Source of the DNA: Impatiens glandulifera | Taxonomy: Eukaryota > Streptophyta > Magnoliopsida > Ericales > Balsaminaceae | Assembly (NCBI RefSeq): GCF_907164915.1 | Contig: NW_025919572.1 | Coordinates: 1 to 64,000 of the forward strand | Length of the DNA stretch: 64,000 nt | Reading direction: 5' to 3' | Shown here: positions 24,001-35,342 of the stretch, in pieces | Layout of the letters: each line of letters begins with the position of its first letter | Position numbering within the stretch: position 1 is the stretch's first letter | Program-made: the position numbers and the translations under genes | Notes under the pieces: generated by a model | Seen by the model: the letters and a program-made list of their open reading frames with translations, nothing else | Told to the model about the DNA's origin: nothing | Databases searched by the model: none

Positions 24001-24370
24001 TCAAGCCAAGGAAGATGCCTTACGTAATGATGAAAGTGTTCAACCTTAACCAGTTCAGGCGGAATCTAGCAGGAGGAACGATGGCGTTGCAACCGGAACA
24101 AGATCCAGGTGGGCCATCTATTCTGATGACAATCCTAGGCCAACCAAGAGAGGCGGTGGCCGAAGCGGTTCTGAACGCGGTGGAAGAAATGGTGGCGGCT
24201 GAAGTAGGCTATCTGATTTTGATCAAGGTGGACGTGGCATTTCTGCTGAGCGTGGAGGTAGATCGAATGCAGGAGGTCGTGGTGGCCGCGGCTATCCTCA
24301 CTTTATGAACATGCTTCCCGGACAAGAGATGAGTCCAACCGATCCTCGAGTAAAAAGGGAAGAACAATGA
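21083..24370 (+). pseudogene. ORF3 (Sirevirus 'envelope-like' position), about 1096 codons, three in-frame stops
   Basis: A single frame from ATG 21083 to TGA 24368-24370, broken by TGA 21215-21217, TAA 24047-24049 and TGA 24200-24202. The longest uninterrupted part is 926 codons (21269-24049). The N-terminal 230 residues form a folded-looking domain (FFELPTEGHLFD, GIQVNWGHTLFQNLCYSIF, PYAAQLSHLLKFLGVPVDE) resembling the putative plant transposon protein domain of retroelement third ORFs. Then come a Lys/Ser-rich basic segment, a long acidic Glu-rich region, a Met/Gln-rich helical segment (SMRSMLSTMQKTM) and an Arg-Gly-rich tail after the second stop (24090-24310). I see no convincing signal peptide or membrane span, so the 'envelope-like' label rests on position only. 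Each stop is one C-to-T or G-to-A change from a sense codon. The function of such ORFs is unknown. Confidence 0.75.
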
Positions 24371-24553
24371 TCTCTCTTCTTTTACTCTGTTTAAATTATA
24401 TTGAACATGGTTTTCATAAGTCCTTTGAATACTGGTTTTTTGTGAATGATTGGTGTAAGTGAACATGGTGTTTGTTTGGTTATTTATTGGATGAATGCAT
24501 GTTGTGTTATATGTATGCAGGTTTGTAATTTCTTCATCAAAAAGGGGGGAAAT
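24371..24553 (+). other. 3' untranslated stretch and polypurine tract
   Basis: AAAAAGGGGGGAAAT at 24539-24553 directly precedes the 3' LTR and is the plus-strand priming site of reverse transcription. A similar tract precedes the outer 3' LTR. Confidence 0.9.
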
Positions 24554-26728
24554 TGTTGCGTCAAATCATTTTGACTAACTGTTGAAATAATTTATCCACT
24601 GATATTTTGATGATGAAATAATTTATGTGTTTTGATACAGGTGTATTAAGACAACATATCTTTAGACTTGGATCTAATGAGGTTCATTAGACCGATTTTG
24701 ATCTCATTACGCATTAAGTTAGACGCAAGTCTAATGAAATTAGACGCTTAGTCTAACTCAACGGAGTTAGACGAAGCAGTCTAATAGACGCATGAATTAG
24801 ACGTAAGTCTAATGGAATTAGACGAATAGTCTAACTCATCGGAGTTAGACGTGTAAGTCTAATAGACGTGTAAGGAATTAGACGGGTAGTCTAATGAATA
24901 CACGGAATTAGACGTAAGTCTAATAGAATTAGGGGAACAGTCTAACTCATCGGAGTTAGACGTGTAAGTCTAATAGATGTAAAGAATTAGACGGGTAGTC
25001 TAATGAATACATGGAACTAGACGTGAGTCTAATAGAATTAGACGTACAGTCTAACTCATCGGAGTTAGACGTGTAAGTCTAATAGACGTAAAGAATTAGA
25101 CGGGTAGTCTAATGAATACACGGAATTAGACGTAAGTCTAATAGAATTAGACGAACAGTCTAACTCATCGGAGTTAGACGTGTAAGTCTAATAGATGTAA
25201 AGAATTAGACGAGTAGTCTAAAGAATACACGGAATTAGACGTGAGTCTAATAGAATTAGACGTACAGTCTAACTCATCGGAGTTAGACGTGTAAGTCTAA
25301 TAGACGTAAAGAATTAGACAGGTAGTCTAATGAATACGCGGAATTAGACGGGCTGTTTAATTAATGAAAGTTAGACGTGGATCTAACTCCTTCAGACAAG
25401 TCTGAGGTAGAACCAGAATTAGACGTGGTAGTCTAACTCAGTGGAGTTAGACGTACCAGTCTAATGGTTATTAGAATTAGACAGGTTGTCTAATTATTGA
25501 AAGTTAGACGTGGGTTTAACTCCTTCAGACAAGTCTGAGGTAGAACCGGAATTAGACGTGGTAGTCTAACTTAGTGGAGTTAGACGTACCAGTCTAATGG
25601 TTATTAGAATTAGACGGGTTGTCTAATTATTGAAAGTTAGACGTGGGTCTAACTCCTTCAGACAAGTCTGAGGTAGAACCGGAATTAGACGTGGTAGTCT
25701 AACTCAGTGGAGTTAGACGTACCCGTCTAATGGTCATTTGTATTAGACGCGAGTCTAAGTACATTAGACCAGGCGATCTAATAGATGCTTTTCATTAGAA
25801 AGAGTTGACTTATTTCATTAGACTGATCCGTCTAACTGAAATACGTCTAATGCTCTAATTCAAGCAGTACGCTCGTATCTAGCATTTCTCCTACCCACGT
25901 GCTATAGTTGTACCCTACTTCTGCTCCACTTTCTTGTGAAGATTAGTACAACAGCTATATGCATCCAATCAAGGAATGCCACGTAAGAGAATTTTCCTCA
26001 CATTACCCGTTTTGTAGGTACATCCCTGATGGAATATTCGGCGCACTACCAACTTGGTACTGCCACGATCGTTGTGCTCAGAGTCTGCTGTGTACAATGG
26101 AGGCTTTCCAATGGAAGAGCGCCACGTTTCATTCTTGAAGATTCGACCGTTAGCTTCTAATCAGTATTTAACCAATCCTTAGAGCATCGGACGAAGCACT
26201 GGACATACCGAACTGATTGAACAAGCATTCTGATTTTGCAGAGAGAGACTACTCAATCATCTTGCTTATTGAACTCATTCTTGAAGCTTTTTTTATTGTA
26301 CTATGTGTGAATCGAGAGAGAGAGCTAGAATCAAAACACCATTAGCTGAGTGATATTCTTCATCTTCTTGTAATTGAACAGAAAGTGTTCTGTTCAATAG
26401 TGAGCTAAGTGTGTGTGTAAACTGTATTTGATTCTCATCATATAGTGAATCCTTCCGGTGGTTGGAAGAAGGGGTGACGTAGGAAAGTTTCTCCGAACAT
26501 CCATAAACAAATTGTTGTGTTCTTCATTTTCTGTCATCTTTTCATCTTTCATCTTGTGCTTCCAACCCAAGTAAACAATTCCGCCTTGAATCCGTTTCAA
26601 GTGTTTACACAAGTTTGCTTAGAATAGAAAACGAATTAAATCCCTAACAGGATTTCTTTCAAACTGTTTTTCATAAGCCTTCATCCTTAGTCAGACCCCC
26701 GTCTCTAACGATAAAGCCGATCCTATCA
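24554..26728 (+). repeat. Inner element 3' LTR (2175 bp)
   Basis: It begins TGTTGCGTCAAATC (one change from the 5' LTR) and ends GATCCTATCA. The dyad array occupies 24715-25860. It is 235 bp longer than the 5' LTR, mainly from extra array units. The TSD GATTG follows. Confidence 0.9.
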
Positions 26729-27135
26729 GATTGTACTGTGTGTGAATCAAGAGAGAGCTAGAATCAAAACACCTTTAGCTGAGTGATATTCTTCATTTTG
26801 TAATTGAATAGAAAGTGTTCTGTTCAATAGTGAGCTAAGTGTGTGTGTAAACCTTATTTGATTTTAATCATATTATAGTGAATCCTTCCGGTGGTTGGAA
26901 GAATGGGGTGACGTATGAGAGTTTCTCCGAAAATCCATTAACAAACTGTTGTGTTCTTCATTTCTGTCATCTTTTCATATGTCATCTTGTGCTTCAAACC
27001 CAAGTAAACAATTCCGCCTTGAATACGTTTCAAGTGTTTACACAAGTTTGCGTAGAATATAAAGCGAATTAAATCCCTAACAGGATTTCCTTCAAACCGT
27101 TTTTCATAAGCCTTCATCATTAGCCGATCCTATCA
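26729..27135 (+). repeat. Outer element 5' LTR, right part
   Basis: After the duplicated GATTG the sequence resumes TACTGTGTGTGAATCAAG exactly where the left part was cut, and ends GCCGATCCTATCA. The primer site follows at 27138-27150. Confidence 0.9.
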
Positions 27136-27137
27136 AT

Positions 27138-27150
27138 TGGTATCAGAGCC
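27138..27150 (+). other. Primer-binding site of the outer element
   Basis: TGGTATCAGAGCC is the same initiator-Met-tRNA site as in the inner element, 2 bp after the LTR end. Confidence 0.9.
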
Positions 27151-27184
27151 TTGTTTCTATTATCAAGCATCAAGAACTCGAAGC

Positions 27185-28365
27185 ATGTCTATCATCAATG
27201 AAATTCCTCTTCTGTCAAGGGACAACTACGAATGTTGGATGATAAGAATGCAAGCTCACTTGGCTGCTATTGACTATGATATGTGGAGTGTTATTACCGA
27301 CGGTCCCATAAAGATTTAAAGCCAAGAAGTGAGTGGACTACTGAAGAAAAGGTGACCAACAACCTGGATAATATTGCTAAGAATATTCTGTACCAGTCAC
27401 TCAACATGAATATGTTTTGTGAGATCAAGTCCTGTTCCACTGCAAAAGAGATATGGGATAAGTTCAATCAGATCTACGGTGCAAACTCTCAAGCAAAGAA
27501 GAACCAGAAAGCATTCATTTGCAGTCAGAACAAGTGCAGATGGGCTGGCAGCGATACAGAGGAGTCTCCTGCCGAAAAAGAGAATGAAGTTGTCACATGT
27601 CTGATGGCAGATGACCAATCTAAGGTAAATGATATCTCTGCACCAGAATTTACCAACGAGGAGTTAACTAATGCACTCAATGAAATGTCTATTGAGTACA
27701 AGAAGTTAGCTGACTCTTTTTATGAAATGAAAGTTAAATATGAATCAACTGTTCTTTCTTCAAACCAAGAATCTGAACCAAATATTTTTGATGAAAACTT
27801 AACAGAGATCTCATCTGAAAATGAGATGCTCAAAGAACAGATTCAAATTCTTTCATCTGAAAACAAGAGATTAAACTATATAGTCAGTGCATGGACAAGA
27901 TCAAGAGATGCTGTCAAATATCAGACCAGCATGTTGAAACCTGCTAGATCTAGATCCGGATTGGGATATGACAGCAATGACCTTAATCTGTCCTGCAAAA
28001 AGTCAAATCCTCCAACTGACAAGTTTAAGCCTATAAAATTTGACAAAAGAGATATGACTAACAATGAATCTAATCCTATTCATGAAGAAGTTGCTTTCAA
28101 AAATGAAATAGTTTATGTTCCACCGACTATTAGCTGGCTTAAGAATAAGCTAGAAAAAGCTAATAAGTCTAGCAATTTAAAACCTGACTCTAAGTCAAGG
28201 AGTTTTAAAAGAAAACCTTCTTCAAAAGTTAAAGGATCAGTGGCTAGCAGAAAGTCGTCTGCTAAGTAAAAAACATACGCATTAATCACGGCATAAAATG
28301 GGAAATCCATTAGAATAACTCAAATATGTATTCCTAAGGGACTGATTGACCGAGGACTCAATTAA
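27185..28365 (+). pseudogene. gag: gag of the outer element, frameshifted and shortened
   Basis: It starts at ATG 27185 (MSIINEIPLLSRDNYECW). The frame is lost after 27319 (stop following GPIKI) and continues in another frame through EWTTEEKVTNNLDNIAKNIL to TAA 28260s and then 28363-28365. Compared with the inner gag, the middle of the UBN2-type region and the zinc knuckle are deleted: the frame jumps from IYGANSQAKKN to an acidic segment (SDTEESPAEKENEVV). The coiled coil (EISSENEMLKEQIQ) and the basic tail remain. Confidence 0.8.
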
Positions 28366-28404
28366 AGGTGGATACCAAAAGATTTTAAATATTTATTTAT
28401 GTAG

Positions 28405-29682
28405 GTACAAATAAACGAAGGACTGGAGGAATCTGTATGGTATCTTGATAGCGGATGTTCCAGACATATGATAGGAAACAGACGACTTCTCACGGATATA
28501 TATCAGATTGCTCTGGACCTAAGATCACATTTGGTGATAACAAGAAAGGTAAGACCATGGGTAAGGGTAAGATTATCCATGGTAACCTAACTATTAATGA
28601 CGTGTTGCTTGTTGACAATCTGTGCTATAATTTAATCAGCATTAGTCAATTATGTGATAATGGTTTGTCAGTAGACTTTAAAACTCATGCATGTTTAGTT
28701 AAAGACCAAGATGGAAACATTTTATTGACTGGAAGTAGAGTAGGAAACATATAAATTTAATTGGCAAAAAGAAACTTCAGATCCTATGTGCATGATTGCC
28801 AAGAATGACCAGAAATGGTTATGGCATAAACGTTTGAACCATTTAAATTTTAAAACCAACAACAACATTTGTTCAAACAATTTAGTTATTGGTTTGCCCA
28901 AACTTCAGTTTTCAAAGGACAAGATATGCACTGCTTGCCATTTAGGCAAACAGGGCAGATCATCGTTCAAAAGCAAAGGGAAATCACAATCCAGCCGCAA
29001 CCTAGAACTTTTGCATATGGATCTTTTTGGTCCAATTCCTGTAAAACGTATAGGAGGAATGAGATTTGCCTTAATTGTTATCGATGACTTTTCTCGTTTT
29101 ACATGGGTTGCATTTTTACCATCAAAAGATAAAACTGTTGCTAAACGTATTCTTAAATACTTAAAAGGAACTCAAAATGTGGGACTGTGGTATCCGAAGG
29201 ATTCCAGTTTCAATTTAATTAGTTTCTCAGATGCAGATTATGCAGGGTGCAAAATTGATATAAAGAGCACAAGTGGAACTTGCCAATTCCTTGGAGATCG
29301 TCTAATCACATGGTTCAGCAAGAAGCAGACGTCGGTCGCCACGTCTACAGCTGAAGCAGAGTATCTTGTAGCTGGTAGTTGTTGTTCTCAAGTTCTTTGG
29401 ATTCAACAACAGCTCAAAGACAATGGGATTGAGGCTGATGAATCTCCTATTTTCTGCGACAACACAAATGTTATCGCTATCTCCTACAATCCAGTTCTGC
29501 ACTCTCGGACAAAGTATATTGAAATCAGGCATCACTTCATCCGAGAACACGTCAATCAGAAGCAAATTCGTCTTGAATATGTTCCTACAGATCAACAAAC
29601 TACATACATTTTCAAGAAACCCCTACCAGAAGCTAAGTTTTCTCACTTTAGAAACATGCTACGTCTTGTTGATCTTGATTGA
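28405..29682 (+). pseudogene. pol: pol remnant: protease, integrase zinc finger joined to RNase H
   Basis: Protease motif WYLDSGCSRHM lies near 28438-28470, followed by frameshifts near 28495 and 28749. An open frame of 298 codons (28786-29682) then has the integrase HHCC zinc finger (WHKRLNHL...CTACHLGK) and the beginning of the integrase core (LLHMDLFGPI..IDDFSRFTW). Near 29130 it passes straight into the copia RNase H domain (SDADYAGCK, TAEAEYL, FCDNTNVI). Most of integrase and all of reverse transcriptase are missing, and the deletion kept the frame. RNase H normally degrades the RNA of the RNA-DNA hybrid, and the zinc finger helps bind LTR ends. Here neither is likely to be functional. 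Confidence 0.85.
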
Positions 29683-30437
29683 TGTGATTACGTGCATAAA
29701 TTAAGGTGGAATGTATTGTTCAAAGCAAAACTGAATAGATATGAAAGACGGAGATCTTAATTTGTCCTAGAGATTTAGAGTTTTGAGAATCACAACTACT
29801 TAGACGAACGTCTACCTTAGCAGTTTCATCTTCGTATGAAATCATTGTCTTGGTTTTTCTAACCTGCTTGGTTAGACGAATGCGTCTAATAGACGTTAGA
29901 CGTTTTTACGTGATGAGCAAGAGGATGTTCACGTCTAACTAGACACGCGTGTCTCACGTGATGTTATTACATAATTAGACGTACACGTCTAATAAACTGA
30001 TTTTCAAAAGGAAGTTGAAAATGTGAAAAGGAGAATAAACGTCTAACTACTGATGTAACTAGACTCTTCATCTTCTGGCTATTTGGACAGCTGTCTTTTA
30101 ATGATTTCTGATCAAGTTTATTTTTCCCGTTGAAAAATAAAATCAGTCATTCCTTAAAAGAATTGAAGACATGTGTCTCTCAATATGAAAGGAATGACTA
30201 ATATTTCTGACAACTTTTGTTTGGAAACTTAGTATTAAACGTTCTATTTCATGCTAACATTAAATGTTGTGTATTGGGAACTGTCTTTTGAAGTTCTTGA
30301 CGGTAGGAATAATCATTAGTTATCTCCTACATGATTAAACCTTGATATTTATAGGGTTATTCATTCCAAAGATTAAAGTTCCTCGAAACTTTTCTATATC
30401 TCTAGAATTCGAATCTTTTAAACCCTTGTTCATTAAA
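29683..30437 (+). other. Spacer between pol remnant and ORF3 with dyads
   Basis: No coding sequence is seen. Palindromes of the LTR type occur at about 29795-30060 (TTAGACGAACGTCTA, TTAGACGTACACGTCTAA), parallel to 20380-20715 in the inner element. Confidence 0.75.
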
Positions 30438-31195
30438 ATGACATTCTTCTGTCCAAAGTCGATTCAAGTGGACTTTCAATCTGTATCCACACTCCAATCT
30501 CCAGGAATGCATAGGATGTTCAAATCGCTAAAAGCTTCTGGGTTGAGAAGACTCCTCACCCCTCATGAAACCTATCACGAACAGTTAGTTAACGAATTTT
30601 TCGAAACCGCGGATTCTATCAGGATAATGTTATTGTCGGAGCAGTAATGAGCCAGTTGGTCTGTTTCACAGAAGAATCTTTTGGTACATTTTTCTATCTC
30701 TCAAAAGAAGGTATTGATGATTTCTCAACCACTCCTCCTAATCTAAGGATTACAATGATGAAGGTCTTTTTTGATTCCCCTCTAGTAGACATTCATGGAA
30801 AGAAAAACCTCCTGAAGGTTGAATATGCTCTCTTAAGAGATATCATATCGAAATCCCTTCTGTCTACAGAAACTTCTTACAAGTATTGTACGAAGGTTTT
30901 TCAGATAATGGTGGCTATCACCAGGGGTGTTCCTGTGAACTAGACAAACTTCCTCTTCGGGAATCTTGTCAGAATGGTTGTTGCTCGGAAAAAGATTTTC
31001 GGCTTTGATGGTCCTCTCAGCTCTCTTCTTTGTTTCCTCCTAAACGAACCCGGTAAGAGCATTCCTCTTCCTTCTAAGATCCTGAACTACCAGAAAGTGG
31101 TAGATTACATTCAAAGGGTGGAAACGCTTAAGTCTAAGAAAAGGAAAAGAGAAGACTCCAACTCCCCTCTAACTGCAGTCTTAGAGATCTCCTAG
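30438..31195 (+). pseudogene. Short ORF3 of the outer element
   Basis: Starting at ATG 30438 (MTFFCPKSIQVDFQSV), it matches the N-terminal domain of the inner ORF3 (SGLRRLL, TEESFGTFF, VAITRGVPVN). A frameshift near 30625 moves the frame to the one read from 30647, and a TAG follows at 30941-30943 (TGG position). It ends after a Lys/Arg-rich segment (KSKKRKRED) at 31195, so it lacks the long acidic and Gly-Arg regions of the inner copy. Confidence 0.75.
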
Positions 31196-31497
31196 GTTAA
31201 AGTCTATTCTCTCTAGAAGTTATGATTAGGAAGAAGAAGAAGATTATAATAGAGATTATCTTCATTTAAGGTGAAAGTTTTTGAAACATGTGTTTTAATA
31301 TTTTGATGTTAACTTGTTTTAGTTATTTTTTAGAACAATGTTTTGTGTGTTTCTTCTGAAAACACACATGTTTGACTGATTATTCACGTGATATCTTTAT
31401 ATGATAACTGAACAAGGTTTCTGTCTATTTATATGATGAATGCATGCTTTGATATATGTATGCAGGTTTGGAATTTCTTCATAAAAAAGGGGGAAAT

Positions 31498-32740
31498 TGT
31501 TGGGTCAAATTATTTTGACTAAGTGTTGAAATAATTTAACCACTGAGATTTTGATGATGAAATAACTTATGAGTTTTGATACAGGTGTATTGAAACAATA
31601 TGTCATAAGACTTGGATCTAATGAGGGTCATTAGACCGATTTTGGCGTTCAATGCATAAAATTAGACTTGCAGTCTAACTCATCGGAGTTAGACGTGTAG
31701 TCTAATAAACGTGTAATTAGACGGATGGTCTAATGAATGCACGGAATTAGACGTAAGTCTAATGCATATAATTAGACGTATAGTCTAACTCATCGGAGTT
31801 AGACGTATAGTCTAATGAATGCACGAAATTAGACGTAAGTCTAATGCATGGAATTAGACGTACAGTCTAACTCATCGGAGTTAGACGTGTAGTCTAATGA
31901 ATGTAAATAATTAGACGTTAGTCTAATGAATACACAGAATTAGACGTAAGTCTAATATGTTTGTAATTAGACGGGTAGTCTAATTGATATTCGGAATTAG
32001 ACGTATAGTCTAACTCATCAAAGTTATACGTGTAGTCTAATATATTTGCAATTAGACGGGTAGTCTAATCTATGCGGAATTAGACGTGCAGTCTAACTCA
32101 GTGGAGTTAGACGTGCAGTCTAATAGAATGTGAAAGTTAGACGTGCGTCTAACTCCTTCAGACAAGTCTGAGGTAAAACCGGAATTAGACGTGCAGTCTA
32201 ATGGTTATTGGATAATTAGACGTGTAGTCTAATTAGTGAAAGTTAGACGTGCGTCTAACTCCTTCAGACAAGTCTGAGGTAGAACCGGAATTAGACGTGC
32301 AGTCTAACTCAGCGGAGTTAGACGTGCAGTCTAATGGTTATTGGATAATTAGACGTGTAGTCTAATTAGTGAAAGTTAGACGTGCGTCTAACTCCTTTAG
32401 ACAAGTCTGAGGTAGAACCGGAATTAGACGTGCAGTCTAACTCAGCGGAGTTAGACGTGCAGTCTAATGGTTATTGGATAACTAGACGTGTAGTCTAATT
32501 AGTGAAAGTTAGACATGCGTCTAACTCCTTCAGACAAGTCTGAGGTAGAACCGGAATTAGACGTGCAGTCTAACTCAGTGGAGTTAGACGTGCAGTCTAA
32601 TGGTTATTGGATAATTAGACGCAAGTTTAATTCTATTAGACCAGGAGGTCTAATAGACGTGTTTCTATTAGAAGGAGATGACTTATTTCATTAGACTGAT
32701 TTTCACAATTCGTCTAACTGAAATACGTCTAATGCTCAGT
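31498..32740 (+). repeat. Outer element 3' LTR, truncated at the duplication junction
   Basis: It starts TGTTGGGTCAAATTA after the polypurine tract (31482-31497) and carries the dyad array. It stops at CTCAGTTTAA, where sequence from 11182 resumes. The corresponding LTR in the second copy continues beyond this point. Confidence 0.9.
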
Positions 32741-33079
32741 TTAATTATGTTTTCTTAATATTCAGGGTAGAATTGGGGTGAGATCAGGACGAGGGACACC
32801 AATACCATCATCACTCCATCCCCGGTCAACTACCGGTCATACCGGGGGAAAACTTCCCTAACGGGGTAATTCAAATCGAAAACCATGTGATGGATTAAAA
32901 TTGTCATCCCTACCAACGATATTTTATCTGGCATGTCATCTGATCGAGGAAATATAGTTTGAACGGGGTTCGAAAAAACAAAAAAAAATAGTTTAGTGTT
33001 GTTTTGGTTGCTTTGCCTAAAAACTATCGAGGGCCTTTCCACGACTTGGTTTTTGAAGGAAAAAAATAGCTGGTGACTA

Positions 33080-33550
33080 AGGATGACAATGGGACGGATC
33101 GGGCAGGGAATGCATTTATCATTCTCGCCTCATTCTACTTCGGAGTATATTTTCAACTACCATCCCCGCAAAATTATATCATAATCTCTAAAAAATACAA
33201 ATACTTTTGATAAATTTAGGTGAACGATATTTTAATATTATATATATTTATATGATAATATATTAAAACTTTATATAATTAAAAAGAAATAAATTTAAAA
33301 CTCATACAAAAATATGTATAATAATTAAATATATTATTGATATTATATATTAATTATGTTTTTTTAATATTTGGGGTAGAATCGGGGTGAGATAAGAACA
33401 TGGACAGAAATACCATCATCGATCTATCTCCGGTCAGCTACCGAACAAACCGAGAAAAAATCGTCATATACAACATTGGCCTGTCATCTGATCGCGATTT
33501 AATGGGTAATTCAAATTGAAAACCATGTGATGGATTACAACTGTAATCCC
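33080..33550. mobile_element. MITE-like TIR element 2, duplicate
   Basis: Counterpart of 11521-11991. The right end of element 1 is also present at 32741-32910, cut at the duplication junction. Confidence 0.6.
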
Positions 33551-35112
33551 TACCAACGACAATGTATTTAGAATGTCATCTGACCGAGGAAAGATAGTCA
33601 TATACAACATTGGCCTGTCATCTGATTGAGAAAATAAAAGGTCATCCGACCGAAAAAAGGTTAGTCAACCAAGGATCCCGAATCCCCTTCCGACTTGGTC
33701 TACTCCTCAAGCGATGGACTCTCACATTGGATTGTTTGTTGATAGAGGGACTCTCTTGGTCCCGAAATTGAGAAAAGGTGCGGGTCACATTCAACCCAAT
33801 TGAAAGGAAGATGTGTTGCACTAATAGGGGTTTGTAGAGTCGGCATTTGGGGGCCAGTATTCGAGAGAATAATATTATCCCACATTACACAGTTAATTGG
33901 CACCACCTCATCACAACACCTTAGATCATCTATGATAGTCCATAATCGTAAGTTAATTGCTTTTAATATACATTTCAGTTTAAAATCAATCATAATTTGT
34001 TTCATATAAATTGTTTATATTTCAGAATAAATTTGATTCTGATGATATTAAGAGTTATCGAGATGACAATTTGAGACACATGAAGACAATGTAGAAGGAT
34101 TGGAGGTACAAAATAATTGTCACGAAGATAAGGCCCCACGATGGAAATGTGTACGCAGTCAAGGCGGATAGGCTTAATGAAATGAACCAACAAGATTATG
34201 AGTGACAGTTTGAAAACTATTAATTTACCAATAAATTTCAGGTTTCTTTTTTCAAATTTTGTACTTAATATAAAAAATTTAATCTAACATTATATATTAA
34301 TTGCATAAACGAAGTTCTACCGGCATAGAAAACAAAAATAAATTAAAATATGCACATCAGTTTGATAGTATATAATTAATTAATTAATTCCTTAAATAAT
34401 AATTAATTATTATTCTATATATAATTAATTAATTCCTTAAATAATAATAATTAATTATTATTCTAAAATCTGAATTCTTTAATTAATTATAATTACTAAA
34501 TTTCATATATATATATATATTTAATTATAATTTAAATAATTAATATAATAAAAAATTTAATTAATTATAAATATAAAATTTATCAAATATATAATTAATT
34601 AATATTACAATAATTGATAACTCTACTTTCTTAATTTTCTTAACGGTTATTATTAATATTATCACGAATTCTTTAAAACAAGTGTTTAACTTCTTTAAGT
34701 GTATAATTAATTAGATGTATATTATATCTAATTAGAGAAGGTAAATCATTCTTTAATTATAATTCTTTAAACAAAAGAATGTAAATTATTCTTTAATTAT
34801 AATTCTTTAAACAAAATTTATTTATATTCTTGAATGTTCATCTTCTTGAATTGAATATCTAAAAATTATTTAAATAATTGATGTCTTGTTCCTTTATTTT
34901 AATTTAATCCAAAAGTTTAGATCAATATATACATCAAATATTGTTATTACTATTCATTAATTCATTCTATCATTATCCGTTCTAGCCAAATTAGATCAAG
35001 AACATAACTAGCCAAATTAGATCAAGAACATAAAAATGTCTGCTCATATTCTAAGATAATTCTTATAAACTTAAATCTCAATAGATCGACATAAAGAGGC
35101 TCTGATACCACT

Positions 35113-35342
35113 TGTTAGAATATTTAATCTAAATCTTTAATCCTTAAGTCTATAATCTATATACTCTATGTCGATAAATTGAGATAAACTGTAATTGCGG
35201 AAACATACCTAGATCTTGAATGAAGAACGGTCCATTAAGTCGTTTTTCGTTATTTAATTGGGTTTTAATCTTTATTATGGTAACAACTAATATACAATTA
35301 TTAAATAATATATGTACCCAAATATTGGAAATAATTCCAACA
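35113..35342 (-). mobile_element. Antisense short copia LTR, duplicate
   Basis: Counterpart of 13553-13782 with the same TGTTAGAAT...ATTCCAACA ends and the primer site at 35098-35110. Confidence 0.7.

Larger units (their letters stand above)
16312..26728 (+). mobile_element. Inner Sirevirus-type element: gag + ORF3, no pol
   Basis: A complete LTR-to-LTR insertion of 10.4 kb, nested in the 5' LTR of the outer element. Evidence is the identical 5-bp repeat GATTG at 16307-16311 and 26729-26733, TG..CA LTR ends, a primer site (18254-18266) and a polypurine tract (24539-24553). Internally it holds gag (18297-20099) and a very long ORF3 (21083-24370). No protease, integrase, reverse transcriptase or RNase H is recognisable between them. 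Movement would have required proteins from an autonomous relative. Confidence 0.9.
11182..32740. repeat. Segmental tandem duplication, unit 1 (21.6 kb)
   Basis: The unit is repeated directly as 32741-47396. It starts within a MITE-like element and ends within the outer 3' LTR, and includes LBD-C and the nested retroelements. The same sequence lies 21,559 bp further on at the left end. The offset then shifts with indels in LBD-C and the LTR arrays. Confidence 0.9.
14632..32740 (+). mobile_element. Outer Sirevirus-type Ty1/copia element (interrupted)
   Basis: Components in order: 5' LTR (14632-16311 plus 26729-27135, split by the inner element), tRNA-Met primer site (27138-27150), degraded gag, pol remnant lacking integrase core and reverse transcriptase, noncoding spacer, short ORF3, polypurine tract (31482-31497) and 3' LTR (31498-32740, cut at the duplication junction). 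The order gag-pol-ORF3 with LTRs of about 2 kb and a coiled-coil gag fits the Sirevirus lineage. It sits in the intron of LBD-C in the same orientation as the gene. It is non-autonomous and decayed. Confidence 0.8.

Noticed and set aside
21269..24049. 926-codon frame as a host gene
   Set aside because: It lies between gag and the polypurine tract of an LTR element with TSD, continues in frame on both sides of its stops, and its N-terminal region matches the ORF3 of the outer element.
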